From positions 1 to 54,969 of the forward strand of contig SFGS01000019.1 of assembly GCA_004557565.1 (NCBI GenBank): a stretch of 54,969 bases of DNA, given 5' to 3'. Within the stretch, counting starts at the first letter, position 1; each line of letters begins with the position of its first letter. Positions 1-7,710 of the stretch are shown here, one piece after another. Both the position numbers and the translations under genes were made by a program. This DNA is from Bacteroidales bacterium. GTDB taxonomy: Bacteria > Bacteroidota > Bacteroidia > Bacteroidales > Muribaculaceae. The notes below the pieces were generated by a model. It was not told the origin of the DNA, made no database searches, and saw nothing but the letters and a program-made list of their open reading frames with translations.

Positions 1-1
1 C

Positions 2-1651
2 AAACTGAAAGCCACCAACTTCGGTTGCAAGGCAGATATGCGCACGCTGAGCAAAAGCAACTGGACCTACAAAGGTATGCCTCGGCAAACGCTCAAATAT
101 CGCACCGGCACCGACAATTTCAAGGCGATGGCGTGCCTTGCCACATTCCTTAGCGGTAGCACTAATGTGGATTTTGAATGGAACGGCAATTTCTTCACCG
201 CCCATCAGCCATCGGCAGCCATCTATGCCCCACCCTTTATCAGAATTGAGAGTTGTAAAAATTTGGCGATGCACGGCGGCACGCTGATTAGTGGCATCCG
301 TTTTATCGACTGTAGCAACATCGAGGTGAGCGATATGCGCTTTGTGGGCTATCACGAATGTCACGACTTCCCTGCTATCCACATTTCGGGAAGCCCTGCG
401 AAAGTTATCAAGGTGAACGGCGTGGCATATTCCATGGCTCGTGGCGGGAAATACGAATGGGCTAACAACTGCTACTACTACGGCACCGACGGCACAAAAG
501 ACCTCGGTTTGGCGGCTGAAGGCATCATTTTCGACACCAGTTCGCCAAAAACCTCTTGCACAGGCATCAATGTGCACGATTGCCACTTTGAAATGCGGCT
601 CAATGGTGTGGTGCTCGGCATGAAGCGCACCAACTATAACCAGGTGGGCAAAGTGAGTGGCGCAAAAATCACCAACTGCACTTTCTCGCACCATTATTTC
701 CAACCAATAGGTATGCACGCCGAAAATGTGGTGGTGGAAAACGTGAGTGGCGACTATGCGCTCCAGCCCATCGACATCTCCACCCTGTCGCACAATGTGG
801 TGGTGCGTGGTGCTTCGTTCACCGACCTTTTCTATGGGCCAAAGCAAGAGGCAGAACCTGCCTATGCCAGCCTGTCGTACAACAACCGCATTGAGAACAG
901 CAGTTTCACCATCAACAGGAAATACCACCTCATCGGCATGGACAGTTACGCCCTGAATGCGGCTGAAGGCAAAGTTGGCGACACGTTTATCGTTAAAAAC
1001 TCCACCTTCAATTTCTTCACCGACACCTACGGCACTTTCGTGGTGCGCACCTGTGCCGACCGTGTGCGCTTCGAAAACTGCAAGTTGAATATCAACCTCA
1101 AGAAGCAGACCGACGGCAGCAGCCCCTACTGCATCATGAGCATCTTTGCCGCTCTTGCCACCAAAGCCACCAGTCCGAAAGTGGAACTGGTGAACACCGA
1201 CATCGAAATCAACGGCGCAGCATCTTCAAGCGCAGGACGCATTTCCAACCCATTTGCCTACCTGTTCAGCAAAATTGGAGCGAAATTCTATTCCGTCAGC
1301 CTCAACCAGTGCAATATCCACGGAACGGCAAGGGTTGATTGGAGCCTTTTCGAGCAAATGGAATCGGTCAGCATCAGCAATTCACAAATTTCAATCGGCG
1401 GTTGCGACTACCACGGCTACTACATCAACGCGCCCAAACGCCTGCAAATCACAGGCACCACCTTCACAGGCCGACTTGGAAAATACAACACCCTCGTGAG
1501 CGTGCCCAATGTGAAAGACTACAGCCACAGCATCGACAACACCACAGTAGATGCAAGCGTGAGCAAACTGTTCACCACATCGCCCGACCGCCGCCACACC
1601 CGCATCACCAACGTGCGCACCCGCACCACCAACCGCCCCATCACCAAATAA
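2..1651 (+). CDS. Right-handed beta-helix protein, 5' end cut by the window
   Basis: The frame is open from the first complete codon of the window: 12 codons precede the first ATG at 38 and read through without a stop. The true start therefore probably lies outside, and 549 residues are visible. The protein is built from many short strands with Asn, Ser and Cys recurring at turn positions (for example NLAMHGGT, CSNIEVSDMRF, NVVVENVSGDY), which is typical of right-handed parallel beta-helix proteins of the pectate-lyase/tailspike fold. Near the visible N-terminus, TNFGCKADM followed by GTDNFKAMACLATF resembles the 'DFGAxGDGxxDDTxA' opening of that family. The C-terminus ends in an Arg/Thr-rich stretch, and no sorting domain or dockerin is visible. 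The fold is fairly clear, but the substrate (polysaccharide lyase, hydrolase or adhesin) cannot be told. A strong terminator follows 57 bases downstream. Confidence 0.75.
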   Translation, partial: KLKATNFGCKADMRTLSKSNWTYKGMPRQTLKYRTGTDNFKAMACLATFLSGSTNVDFEWNGNFFTAHQPSAAIYAPPFIRIESCKNLAMHGGTLISGIRFIDCSNIEVSDMRFVGYHECHDFPAIHISGSPAKVIKVNGVAYSMARGGKYEWANNCYYYGTDGTKDLGLAAEGIIFDTSSPKTSCTGINVHDCHFEMRLNGVVLGMKRTNYNQVGKVSGAKITNCTFSHHYFQPIGMHAENVVVENVSGDYALQPIDISTLSHNVVVRGASFTDLFYGPKQEAEPAYASLSYNNRIENSSFTINRKYHLIGMDSYALNAAEGKVGDTFIVKNSTFNFFTDTYGTFVVRTCADRVRFENCKLNINLKKQTDGSSPYCIMSIFAALATKATSPKVELVNTDIEINGAASSSAGRISNPFAYLFSKIGAKFYSVSLNQCNIHGTARVDWSLFEQMESVSISNSQISIGGCDYHGYYINAPKRLQITGTTFTGRLGKYNTLVSVPNVKDYSHSIDNTTVDASVSKLFTTSPDRRHTRITNVRTRTTNRPITK

Positions 1652-1707
1652 CGGTAGTTTTCCACCAACAATGCCTCAAATGAGCGCAATTGCCTAATAA
1701 CCACACG

Positions 1708-1741
1708 AAAAGGCTGGAACCCTTATGAGTTCCAGCCTTTT
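1708..1741. terminator. Bidirectional intrinsic terminator
   Basis: A 13 bp perfect stem (1708-1720 with 1729-1741, core AGGCTGGAAC/GTTCCAGCCT) around an 8-base loop, flanked by A's on the left and T's on the right. It lies between two convergent genes and can end both transcripts. Confidence 0.9.
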
Positions 1742-1756
1742 TGTTGTATATATGGC

Positions 1757-2551
1757 TTAGCAGATCACCGACCGCCTGAAGATTTCGAAAAGAACAGGGT
1801 CGTCGGCTTTCATATTTTCATCGCTTAAGATTTGGTTCCAAATAATAAAGGAAAATGGCGAGTTTTCCAATAGCGAAGGTGGCATATCATCCTCTTTTGT
1901 GCCGGCATAAATCGCTTCACACGCCTCGTTCAGTTCCGTCATCATCACCGCTGTGTGTTTATGCGGAACATACGCACATCTCATCACCTTCTGGTAGATA
2001 TCGGGGAATATGAATTGCATATCGTCGAACGACAACTGCTTGCAAAACAGCACAGTCGCCAACAAATCAGCATATTCATTGTCAAGAAGTTCCACAACCA
2101 AAGGAGCTGCTTGGAATTCCTCATCGCCCACCGCGGCGCGAAACGCAGTGAACCCGCAACAGTATTTAACGTCGTCAACATCAACCCACATAATGGTAGG
2201 AGCATACTCCTTGCACATATCCTCTTCTGGAACAAAACGATAAAAGTCAACATCACTCGAAGAGGCAATTTCAGTAAACGCCTCACATTTTTCATCTTCG
2301 TCCTGACATTCGCTGTTAATATCTGCCACAACCTGATTGATAATGCTAATCTCCTCATCAGTGAAAGCCGCATAAACCGACTCAACCTCAGAATCAACAT
2401 CATAATCCATACGGTAATACTTCTTTCTACCGGTTTTGCTCAACTGCTCAGCAACTGCGCCCTTGCACCACTCCAAGCGTTGTTTCATCGACTGCCAAAA
2501 AGCATCATTCACCTGCTGATCGCTGGCTTCCTTATCTCCAAATATATACAT
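1757..2551 (-). CDS. Uncharacterised acidic cytoplasmic protein
   Basis: 264 residues, rich in Asp and Glu, with no signal peptide, membrane helix or recognised motif. Cysteines are scattered, including CC in VKYCCGFTAF, without a metal-binding spacing. The opening MYIFGDKEASDQQVNDAFWQSMKQ looks like a normal start, and the frame is well formed over its whole length. It is convergent with the beta-helix gene and shares its terminator. The upstream region (2552-2858) is very AT-rich and may hold its promoter. I do not recognise the family. An antisense reading frame at 1955-2695 is a shadow of this gene. Confidence 0.6.
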   Translation of the reverse strand: MYIFGDKEASDQQVNDAFWQSMKQRLEWCKGAVAEQLSKTGRKKYYRMDYDVDSEVESVYAAFTDEEISIINQVVADINSECQDEDEKCEAFTEIASSSDVDFYRFVPEEDMCKEYAPTIMWVDVDDVKYCCGFTAFRAAVGDEEFQAAPLVVELLDNEYADLLATVLFCKQLSFDDMQFIFPDIYQKVMRCAYVPHKHTAVMMTELNEACEAIYAGTKEDDMPPSLLENSPFSFIIWNQILSDENMKADDPVLFEIFRRSVIC

Positions 2552-2858
2552 AGGCCTGACTTTTTTAGAAATGTTATTGCATCATGCAAATATACACCAT
2601 TTCCCCCAATCCCACACCCCACACCCCACATTTTTTTCCACCCCACAATTATTATCAATTCGCTGGTTGAATTAAAATTTAAGAATATATACTGAAAAGT
2701 TGTGCAATAGACTGGTTTTTTAGTGAATTTGCAATATTGTTTATTAAGTATTATAGTATGTTTCTTTCTCATATCTAATTTGATATTTCTTTATTGATAA
2801 ATACCTGACAATTAGAAAAAAGGTGTATAGTTGTGGTGGAAAAGATATTTATAGATAT

Positions 2859-3012
2859 ATGAAGGATCAACTTTTTGAACAATTATCAAAGATGTCAAGA
2901 GAAGAAATCCAGGAGTATCTTCATTCATTAAAATGGGAAATATTATGACGGAGAACAAATGGATGATGAAGATATTGAAGATGCCGAAGGTTATTTAAGA
3001 AACTTGGGATAA
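2859..3012 (+). pseudogene. Short gene apparently split by a frameshift
   Basis: An ATG at 2859 opens a frame of 29 codons (MKDQLFEQLSKMSREEIQEY and on) that stops at 2946-2948. In the frame starting at 2941 the same acidic/helical character continues (YYDGEQMDDEDIEDAEGYL) to a TAA at 3010-3012. Treating one A of the GAAA run at 2937-2940 as inserted joins the halves into one protein of about 50 residues. It could also be a normal 29-residue gene with chance open sequence after it. The rest of 2552-3092 is AT-rich and shows nothing else I can support. Confidence 0.35.
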
Positions 3013-3092
3013 ATCTCATTTGAAGAATCGCAATGTATAATCAAAGCGATAATAATACAAATTCTTAATACTACAAATAAAACATATCAAAT

Positions 3093-3422
3093 ATGAAAAA
3101 TCCGTTTAAAGGCAACACTCTGGCGTGTGGACTCTTAGGCTTTATCCTCGGCATAGGGGTAACATTCGGCGCACAACAAATCTGCTCAAAAAAAACATGG
3201 GGGGAATCGCACCATGAAAGTGGTAGTGACGGAAGTAAAGACAACTTTGTCAATGTTGAAACCGACGTGAATGGTGATGTGTTTTTCACTAAGTCGGGGA
3301 GCAAATACCATTATGAAGGTTGCAGTAGTTTATCACTGGCAAAAGAAACTAAACGAACCACTCGCGAGAAAGCACAAGCAGGAGGTCTTAAACCATGCAT
3401 GAAATGCGCCACCGGATATTAA
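3093..3422 (+). CDS. Small membrane-anchored protein with Ada-like His/Cys zinc-site domain
   Basis: 109 residues. Residues 9-28 (LACGLLGFILGIGVTFG) form one hydrophobic helix that serves as a signal anchor or uncleaved signal. A short Ser/Gly/Lys linker follows. The C-terminal domain (about 63-106) reads VFFTKSGSKYHYEGCSSL then LKPCMKC. This pattern of a Tyr-His-x3-Cys knuckle and a distal CxxC (His73, Cys77, Cys102, Cys105) resembles the small putative metal-binding domain found at the ends of thermonucleases, lamin-tail and competence proteins in many bacteria ('TxTGxKYHxxxC...PCxxC'). Function in this setting is unknown. The domain probably sits in the periplasm. The gene stands alone. 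Confidence 0.65.
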   Translation: MKNPFKGNTLACGLLGFILGIGVTFGAQQICSKKTWGESHHESGSDGSKDNFVNVETDVNGDVFFTKSGSKYHYEGCSSLSLAKETKRTTREKAQAGGLKPCMKCATGY

Positions 3423-3468
3423 ATTCCTGATACATCCAGTTATGGAGAAACTGTACGTCATTCCCTTA

Positions 3469-3488
3469 TTTTTTTTTTGGGGGGGGGG
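3469..3488. repeat. T10-G10 homopolymer junction
   Basis: Ten T's (3469-3478) run directly into ten G's (3479-3488), followed by five A's, in the gap between the small membrane protein and the tRNA terminator. Runs of this length are prone to slippage. No gene is switched by it as far as I can see: the frame that crosses it runs antisense through the tRNA and is not credible. Confidence 0.8.
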
Positions 3489-3507
3489 AAAAAGGGGTGG
3501 AAAAAAT

Positions 3508-3539
3508 AAGGTGGGAAAATCTTTGGATTTTCTCACCTT
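3508..3539 (-). terminator. Terminator of the tRNA-Arg transcript
   Basis: A 14 bp stem with one G-T pair (3508-3521 with 3526-3539) and a four-base loop. On the minus strand it is followed by ATTTTTT. It lies just downstream of the tRNA. Confidence 0.85.
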
Positions 3540-3547
3540 TGGAGGAT

Positions 3548-3624
3548 TGGTGATTCGGCTGGGACTCAAACCCAGGACCCACAGCTTAGAAGGCTGTTGC
3601 TCTATTCAGCTGAGCTACCGAACC
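3548..3624 (-). tRNA. tRNA-Arg (anticodon UCU)
   Basis: On the minus strand the gene starts GGTTCGG at 3624 and pairs with CCGAATC ending at 3552 (one G-U pair), with discriminator A and an encoded CCA (3550-3548). The D arm is GCTCAGCTGAATAGAGC. The anticodon stem ACAGC/GCTGT encloses the loop CTTCTAA, giving anticodon TCT, which reads AGA/AGG arginine codons. The T arm is CTGGGTTTGAGTCCCAG. All four arms are intact. Confidence 0.95.
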
Positions 3625-3808
3625 AGATTCTTCTTGGCTTGATGCACAAGAACTTTCTTTGGCGCAGTTACGGGGAGTGCCCGATACTTTTGCGACTGCA
3701 AAGTTAATAACTTTTTTGTTCCCCACCAAAATTTTCGCCAAATTCGCCTAATTTTTCGGGTGGAAATGCAGTGGAAATGCGCAATGAGTGCTGGGCGTGT
3801 ACCGTGAA

Positions 3809-4957
3809 TTAGCGTTGAAAGTAGGATTTTGGAAGTTGGCGCATGTTGTAGCGCGATGCCATGGTTTCGCCGTAGGCACCTGCCGAGCGAATGGCGAAGA
3901 TGTCGCCTCGCTTCGACACTGGCAATTTCTCGTCGTGGGCAAACACGTCGCTTGATTCGCAAATCGGCCCTACCACATCATACACATCGCTGGCAGTGTC
4001 GCGTGACGAGATGTTTTGAATCACATGGTGCGCCTGGTATAGCGCAGGGCGAATCAGGTCGGTCATGCCGGCATCGAGAATCACAAATTTCTTGTTGCGG
4101 TTTTCTTTCACAAACACCACACGGGCTATCAGTGAGCCGCATTGTGCCACAATGGAGCGTCCGAGTTCGAAGTGAAGTTCCTGACCTTTGCGGAGTTTGA
4201 GTTTGTGCTTGAAAGTGTTGAAGAAATGCTCAAAATCGGGGATAGCGTTCACATCGGGATTCACATAGTCGATGCCAAGTCCGCCGCCCACGTTAATCAT
4301 TTCAAAATGAATGTCGTGACGGTCGAAATAATCGAGCAAACCATTCACGCTGTCGCAGAGCATGCTGAATGGTTTCATGTCGGTGATTTGTGAACCCACA
4401 TGGAAGTGCAAGCCACGCAAGTGGATATTGGGCAGTGAGAGTGCTTTGTTCACAGCCGTGGAGAGCATTTCAATGTTGATGCCAAACTTGTCTTCCGCCG
4501 TGCCTGTGGTGATGTAGCGGTGGGTGTGGGCATCGATGTCGGGGTTCACACGGATTGAGATATTTGCAACTTTTCCTTTTTTGCCAGCCAACTCATTGAT
4601 TACTTCCAGTTCAGGCACCGACTCCACATTGAAACTGTAGATGTCGTTGTCCAAGCCAAGGTTGATTTCCGGGTCGGTTTTTCCCACGCCTGAATATACC
4701 ATGCCATTAGCAGCAAAACCCACAGCGAGTGCAGCACTGATTTCGCCACCACTCACGAGGTCAACGCCAAAGCCCTTTTTCGCGATTTCTTCAAGAATGG
4801 TCTTGTTGCCGTTTGCCTTCACGGCATAATGCACCTTGAAAGGATGGCCTTTGATTTGACGGTTGATTTCGTCGAGCGTCTTGTTGAGCAACTTCAAATC
4901 GTAGTAGTAAAATGGAGTTGGCGTGTCTTGAAATGATTGCAATGGAAAACGATACAT
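3809..4957 (-). CDS. lysA: Diaminopimelate decarboxylase
   Basis: Catalyses the last step of lysine synthesis, meso-diaminopimelate to L-lysine plus CO2, with pyridoxal phosphate. From the Met at 4957 the protein has 382 residues. VHYAVKANGN supplies the Schiff-base Lys (about residue 47) at the start of the alanine-racemase-like barrel, followed by HFHVGSQI, GGGLGIDY and the CESSDVFA segment with the active-site Cys of group IV decarboxylases. The C-terminal GAYGETMASRYN is also typical. The frame stays open for 41 more codons upstream, but that extension is unlike the family, and the MYRFPLQ start gives the usual length. The upstream gap to thiL (about 200 bases) contains a 10 bp inverted repeat, CATAGCGTGG/CCACGCTATG (5059-5068, 5119-5128). 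Confidence 0.93.
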   Translation of the reverse strand: MYRFPLQSFQDTPTPFYYYDLKLLNKTLDEINRQIKGHPFKVHYAVKANGNKTILEEIAKKGFGVDLVSGGEISAALAVGFAANGMVYSGVGKTDPEINLGLDNDIYSFNVESVPELEVINELAGKKGKVANISIRVNPDIDAHTHRYITTGTAEDKFGINIEMLSTAVNKALSLPNIHLRGLHFHVGSQITDMKPFSMLCDSVNGLLDYFDRHDIHFEMINVGGGLGIDYVNPDVNAIPDFEHFFNTFKHKLKLRKGQELHFELGRSIVAQCGSLIARVVFVKENRNKKFVILDAGMTDLIRPALYQAHHVIQNISSRDTASDVYDVVGPICESSDVFAHDEKLPVSKRGDIFAIRSAGAYGETMASRYNMRQLPKSYFQR

Positions 4958-5058
4958 AATGTTTTTATATTTGAGTAGATAAGCATTTCCTCTCGGAAGC
5001 TTGTAAATTCTAAACGTATAAATTTCTTGAATATATGGAGTGCCAGAAAAAAACACAT

Positions 5059-5149
5059 CATAGCGTGGAAACATGCACATATTTTCACAAACATGGGAAA
5101 CATGCCGAAGTCACGCCCCCACGCTATGGTGCTGTTGGGGATATTCCCC
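5059..5149. repeat. Inverted repeat and palindrome between thiL and lysA
   Basis: Ten-base arms CATAGCGTGG (5059-5068) and CCACGCTATG (5119-5128) enclose 50 bases that contain further ATGC/GCAT partial palindromes. Just beyond is the palindrome GGGGATATTCCCC (5137-5149). There is no T run, so it is probably not a simple intrinsic terminator. It may be a worn copy of the palindromic intergenic repeats seen elsewhere in the window. Confidence 0.5.
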
Positions 5150-5155
5150 ATTGAA

Positions 5156-6208
5156 TTATTCCGTTTCCTCTTCTGAGGTGAAAGCGTTCCAGCCCTGCGC
5201 GCGAATGGCTATTTCAGCATCGTCGCGAGTGACCATAAATGCACCAAGTTCGGGCTTGGTGATGCGTCCAATCAGTTTGGCTGACTTCATCTTCTGCACC
5301 TTCTCGTGGTCGGTGAGCGGAACGGTAAAGAGCAATTCGTAGTCTTCGCCACCATTCATCGCCGCTGTCACGAGGTTCATGTTCAGTTCCTCAGCCATCA
5401 CTGCGGTCTGATAGTCGATAGGAATACGGTCTTCATAGATGCGGCATCCCACATTGCTATCCTTGCAGATGTGGAGCAATTCGCTCGACAGGCCGTCGCT
5501 CACGTCCATCATGGCTGTGGGTTGAATGCCGAGTTCTTTGAGTTCGGCAATCACATCGCGTCGAGCCTCAGGCTTGAGTTGGCGTTCGAGAATGTATTCA
5601 CGGCCAGAGAAGTCGGGTTGGAAGTCCTTCTCTCCTGCGCCAGCCTCACGCTCGCGCTCCAGCAGTTGGAGTCCCATATAGGCTGCACCGAGGTCGCCAC
5701 TCACGCACACGAGGTCGGTGTCTCTTGCACCGCCACGATACACAATCTTGCCCTCTTCGCCCTCGCCAATACAGGTGATAGAGATAATCAATCCTGTGAC
5801 CGATGCCGAGGTGTCGCCACCCACAATATCAACGCCATATTGCTCACAAGCCAAGCGAATGCCGGCGTAGAGCTCGTTGATATGCTCAACGGTGAAACGC
5901 TTCGAAATGCCGAGCGACACGGTGATTTGCTTTGGCTGACCGTTCATAGCATACACATCGCTGAAGTTGACCACAGCCGCCTTGTAGCCCAGGTGGCGAA
6001 GTGGCGTGTAAGTCAAGTCGAAGTGAATGCCTTCGAGCAGCACATCGGTAGTGACGAGTGCGCGCAAGTTGCAGTCGGTGCTATAGTCGAGCACCGCGCA
6101 GTCGTCGCCCACGCCCATTTGCGTAGTTGAATTTTTGATTTGAACATCCTTGGTGAGTTGCTCAATCAGCCCAAACTCACCAAGGGTAGAAATTTCAGTT
6201 TCAATCAT
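5156..6208 (-). CDS. thiL: Thiamine-monophosphate kinase
   Basis: Phosphorylates thiamine monophosphate to the cofactor thiamine diphosphate with ATP. The 350 residues match the full family length. Motifs in order: GVGDDCAVL (about 32-40, ATP/Mg site), TTDVLLEGIHFD, VNFSDVYAMNG, IVGGDTSAS, MMDVSDGLSSEL and NGGEDYELLFT. These are the AIRS/PurM-type signatures of ThiL. In Bacteroidales it usually follows punA directly. Here a four-helix-bundle gene with flanking repeats sits between them. The C-terminus ends FTSEEETE. Confidence 0.95.
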   Translation of the reverse strand: MIETEISTLGEFGLIEQLTKDVQIKNSTTQMGVGDDCAVLDYSTDCNLRALVTTDVLLEGIHFDLTYTPLRHLGYKAAVVNFSDVYAMNGQPKQITVSLGISKRFTVEHINELYAGIRLACEQYGVDIVGGDTSASVTGLIISITCIGEGEEGKIVYRGGARDTDLVCVSGDLGAAYMGLQLLEREREAGAGEKDFQPDFSGREYILERQLKPEARRDVIAELKELGIQPTAMMDVSDGLSSELLHICKDSNVGCRIYEDRIPIDYQTAVMAEELNMNLVTAAMNGGEDYELLFTVPLTDHEKVQKMKSAKLIGRITKPELGAFMVTRDDAEIAIRAQGWNAFTSEEETE

Positions 6209-6238
6209 TTTCTCAAAATAAATTTTTCGAAAATAGAA

Positions 6239-6745
6239 ATTAGAAATTAGAAGTTAGAAATTAGATTTAAGAATCCTGCTCAAATGATTTTTTCTTTTTC
6301 AAACTGAGCGTATCTTGGATTTTAATTTTGTAACTATTCATCATTTTGCGAATTTGAGATATTTCCTCAATTAATGGGGTTGCTTGATAATCGGTAATAA
6401 ACCCCAACTCCACCGCAATGATTAATTCACATTCCAATTCACTTGCAGAGCCTTCTGCAATATGGATGAAGTGTGCAAAATCTTTAAGACTATCACGCCC
6501 ACAACCTTCTGCTATATTGATAGGAATGGATGTTGCCGCTCTTCTGATTTGAGATTGGAGACCGAATTTTTCTTCAGCAGGAAATTCTCTTGACAAAACA
6601 TAAATCATTTTTGAGAGAGAAATTCCTCGTTTCCAAATATCTAAAGTCTTAAAATCTCTCATTGAAAATCATTCTTTAAATCCAAAACTCTAATCTCAAT
6701 ATCTAAAGTCTCTTAAAATCAAAAGTCTAACTTCTAATTTCTAAT
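6239..6745. mobile_element. Possible insertion unit: four-helix-bundle gene bounded by inverted repeats
   Basis: A perfect 20 bp inverted repeat (6239-6258 ATTAGAAATTAGAAGTTAGA and 6726-6745, its reverse complement) brackets the 131-codon gene. Both arms belong to longer runs of the simple theme TTAGAAATTAG/CTAATTTCTAA. It interrupts the gene pair punA-thiL. No transposase is present, so mobility is inferred from position and flanks only. Confidence 0.45.
6267..6662 (-). CDS. Four-helix-bundle protein (23S rRNA intervening-sequence/S23 family)
   Basis: 131 residues with the family's hallmarks: the opening MRDFKTLDIWKRGISLSKMIY, then FPAEEKFGLQSQIRRAATSIPINIAEGCGR, FAHFIHIAEGSASELECEL and a final helix around MMNSYKIKI. 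These proteins form pentameric four-helix bundles. They were first found in insertions in 23S rRNA genes and are common as stray genes in Bacteroidota. A relative (Avd) assists diversity-generating retroelements, but no reverse transcriptase or template repeat is visible here. The function of stand-alone copies is unknown. A 20 bp stretch around its start codon (AATATCTAAAGTC...TTAAAATC, 6638-6658) is repeated upstream at about 6696-6718 with a two-base insertion. Confidence 0.88.
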   Translation of the reverse strand: MRDFKTLDIWKRGISLSKMIYVLSREFPAEEKFGLQSQIRRAATSIPINIAEGCGRDSLKDFAHFIHIAEGSASELECELIIAVELGFITDYQATPLIEEISQIRKMMNSYKIKIQDTLSLKKKKSFEQDS

Positions 6746-6764
6746 TTCTAGTTTCTAACATCTA

Positions 6765-7607
6765 TTATAACTCTTCGAATTGGTTGATGATTTCTTCCAT
6801 TACCATCGACATGATTGGCTCTGCCTTGGCTGCTGCGATTTGCACTTCTTCGTGGCTTACCTTCACCACTTCGATGCCTTCGCCGCCGAGGTCGGTGATT
6901 ACCGACATGCCAAACACCTCCATGCCCATGTGGCGTGCCACAATCACTTCTGGCACGGTGCTCATGCCCACTGCATCACCACCGATGCGAGAGAAGTAGC
7001 GGTATTCGGCTGGGGTTTCGAATGTAGGGCCTTGTGTGCCCACATACACACCTTCCATCAGGCGAATATTCTTCTCTGCCGCAATCTCTTTCGCCTTCTT
7101 AATGAGGCGGTGGCTGTAAGGCTCGTCCATGCTTGGGAAACGTGGACCAAGTTCGTTATAGTTTTTGCCACGCAATGGATGCTCTGGGAAGAGGTTGATG
7201 TGGTCGTTGATAATCATCAAGTCGCCGATGCGGAACTCTGGGTTCATACCGCCTGCTGCATTCGACACGAAAAGTGTCTTAACGCCCAACTTGTTCATCA
7301 CACGCACTGGGAAAGTGGCTTCCTTCATGCTGTAGCCCTCATAGAAGTGGAAACGGCCTTGCATAGCCATGATGTACTTGCTACCGAGGTTACCAAAAAT
7401 CAAGCGGCCACTGTGGCCCTCAACTGTTGACACAGGGAAGTTAGGAATTTCCGAATAAGGGATTGCCACCTTAATGTCGATATGCTTCACAAGTTCTCCC
7501 AAGCCAGTGCCCAGGATAATTGCTGTTTTAGGCATTTCGCCCACTTTTTCTGTAATATAAGCTGCGGTTTCGCTAATCAGTTCTAACCAGTTTTTTTCTT
7601 GTTCCAT
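6765..7607 (-). CDS. punA: Purine nucleoside phosphorylase (trimeric, inosine/guanosine type)
   Basis: Cleaves inosine, guanosine and deoxy forms with phosphate to base plus (deoxy)ribose-1-phosphate in purine salvage. The 280 residues are the usual length for the trimeric class. Visible motifs: ILGTGLGELV (phosphate loop), EIPNFPVSTVEGHSG with the conserved His, GRFHFYEGY, VSNAAGGMN, GVYVGTQGPTFETPAE, VGMSTVPEVIVARH and the purine-contacting SVITDLGG region. It is part of the minus-strand run sppA-lpxK-punA-(S23)-thiL and lies 103 bases after lpxK. Confidence 0.95.
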   Translation of the reverse strand: MEQEKNWLELISETAAYITEKVGEMPKTAIILGTGLGELVKHIDIKVAIPYSEIPNFPVSTVEGHSGRLIFGNLGSKYIMAMQGRFHFYEGYSMKEATFPVRVMNKLGVKTLFVSNAAGGMNPEFRIGDLMIINDHINLFPEHPLRGKNYNELGPRFPSMDEPYSHRLIKKAKEIAAEKNIRLMEGVYVGTQGPTFETPAEYRYFSRIGGDAVGMSTVPEVIVARHMGMEVFGMSVITDLGGEGIEVVKVSHEEVQIAAAKAEPIMSMVMEEIINQFEEL

Positions 7608-7710
7608 AATATTGTTGGTTTAGTTTCAAAATAAATAATTTGGGATATATCACGCTGGTGCCACATGTCGGTAAAGTGTGTGCTGCACCGTCATTTGTTG
7701 TAAAAAAATA

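Noticed and set aside
1955..2695. 246-codon frame antisense to the acidic protein
   Set aside because: It runs past the other gene's start into AT-rich intergenic DNA and has a basic, low-information sequence. The minus-strand gene is the better coding sequence.
3442..3642. 66-codon frame crossing the T10-G10 tract, possibly phase variable
   Set aside because: It reads antisense through the tRNA terminator and the tRNA itself and has a low-complexity product.
5156..6208. TPP riboswitch upstream of thiL
   Set aside because: I looked for the conserved CUGAGA core in 6209-6266 and did not see it. The gene appears to be read from the upstream genes.
6267..6662. Diversity-generating retroelement, because the S23 protein resembles Avd
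   Set aside because: No reverse transcriptase, template repeat or variable gene is nearby.
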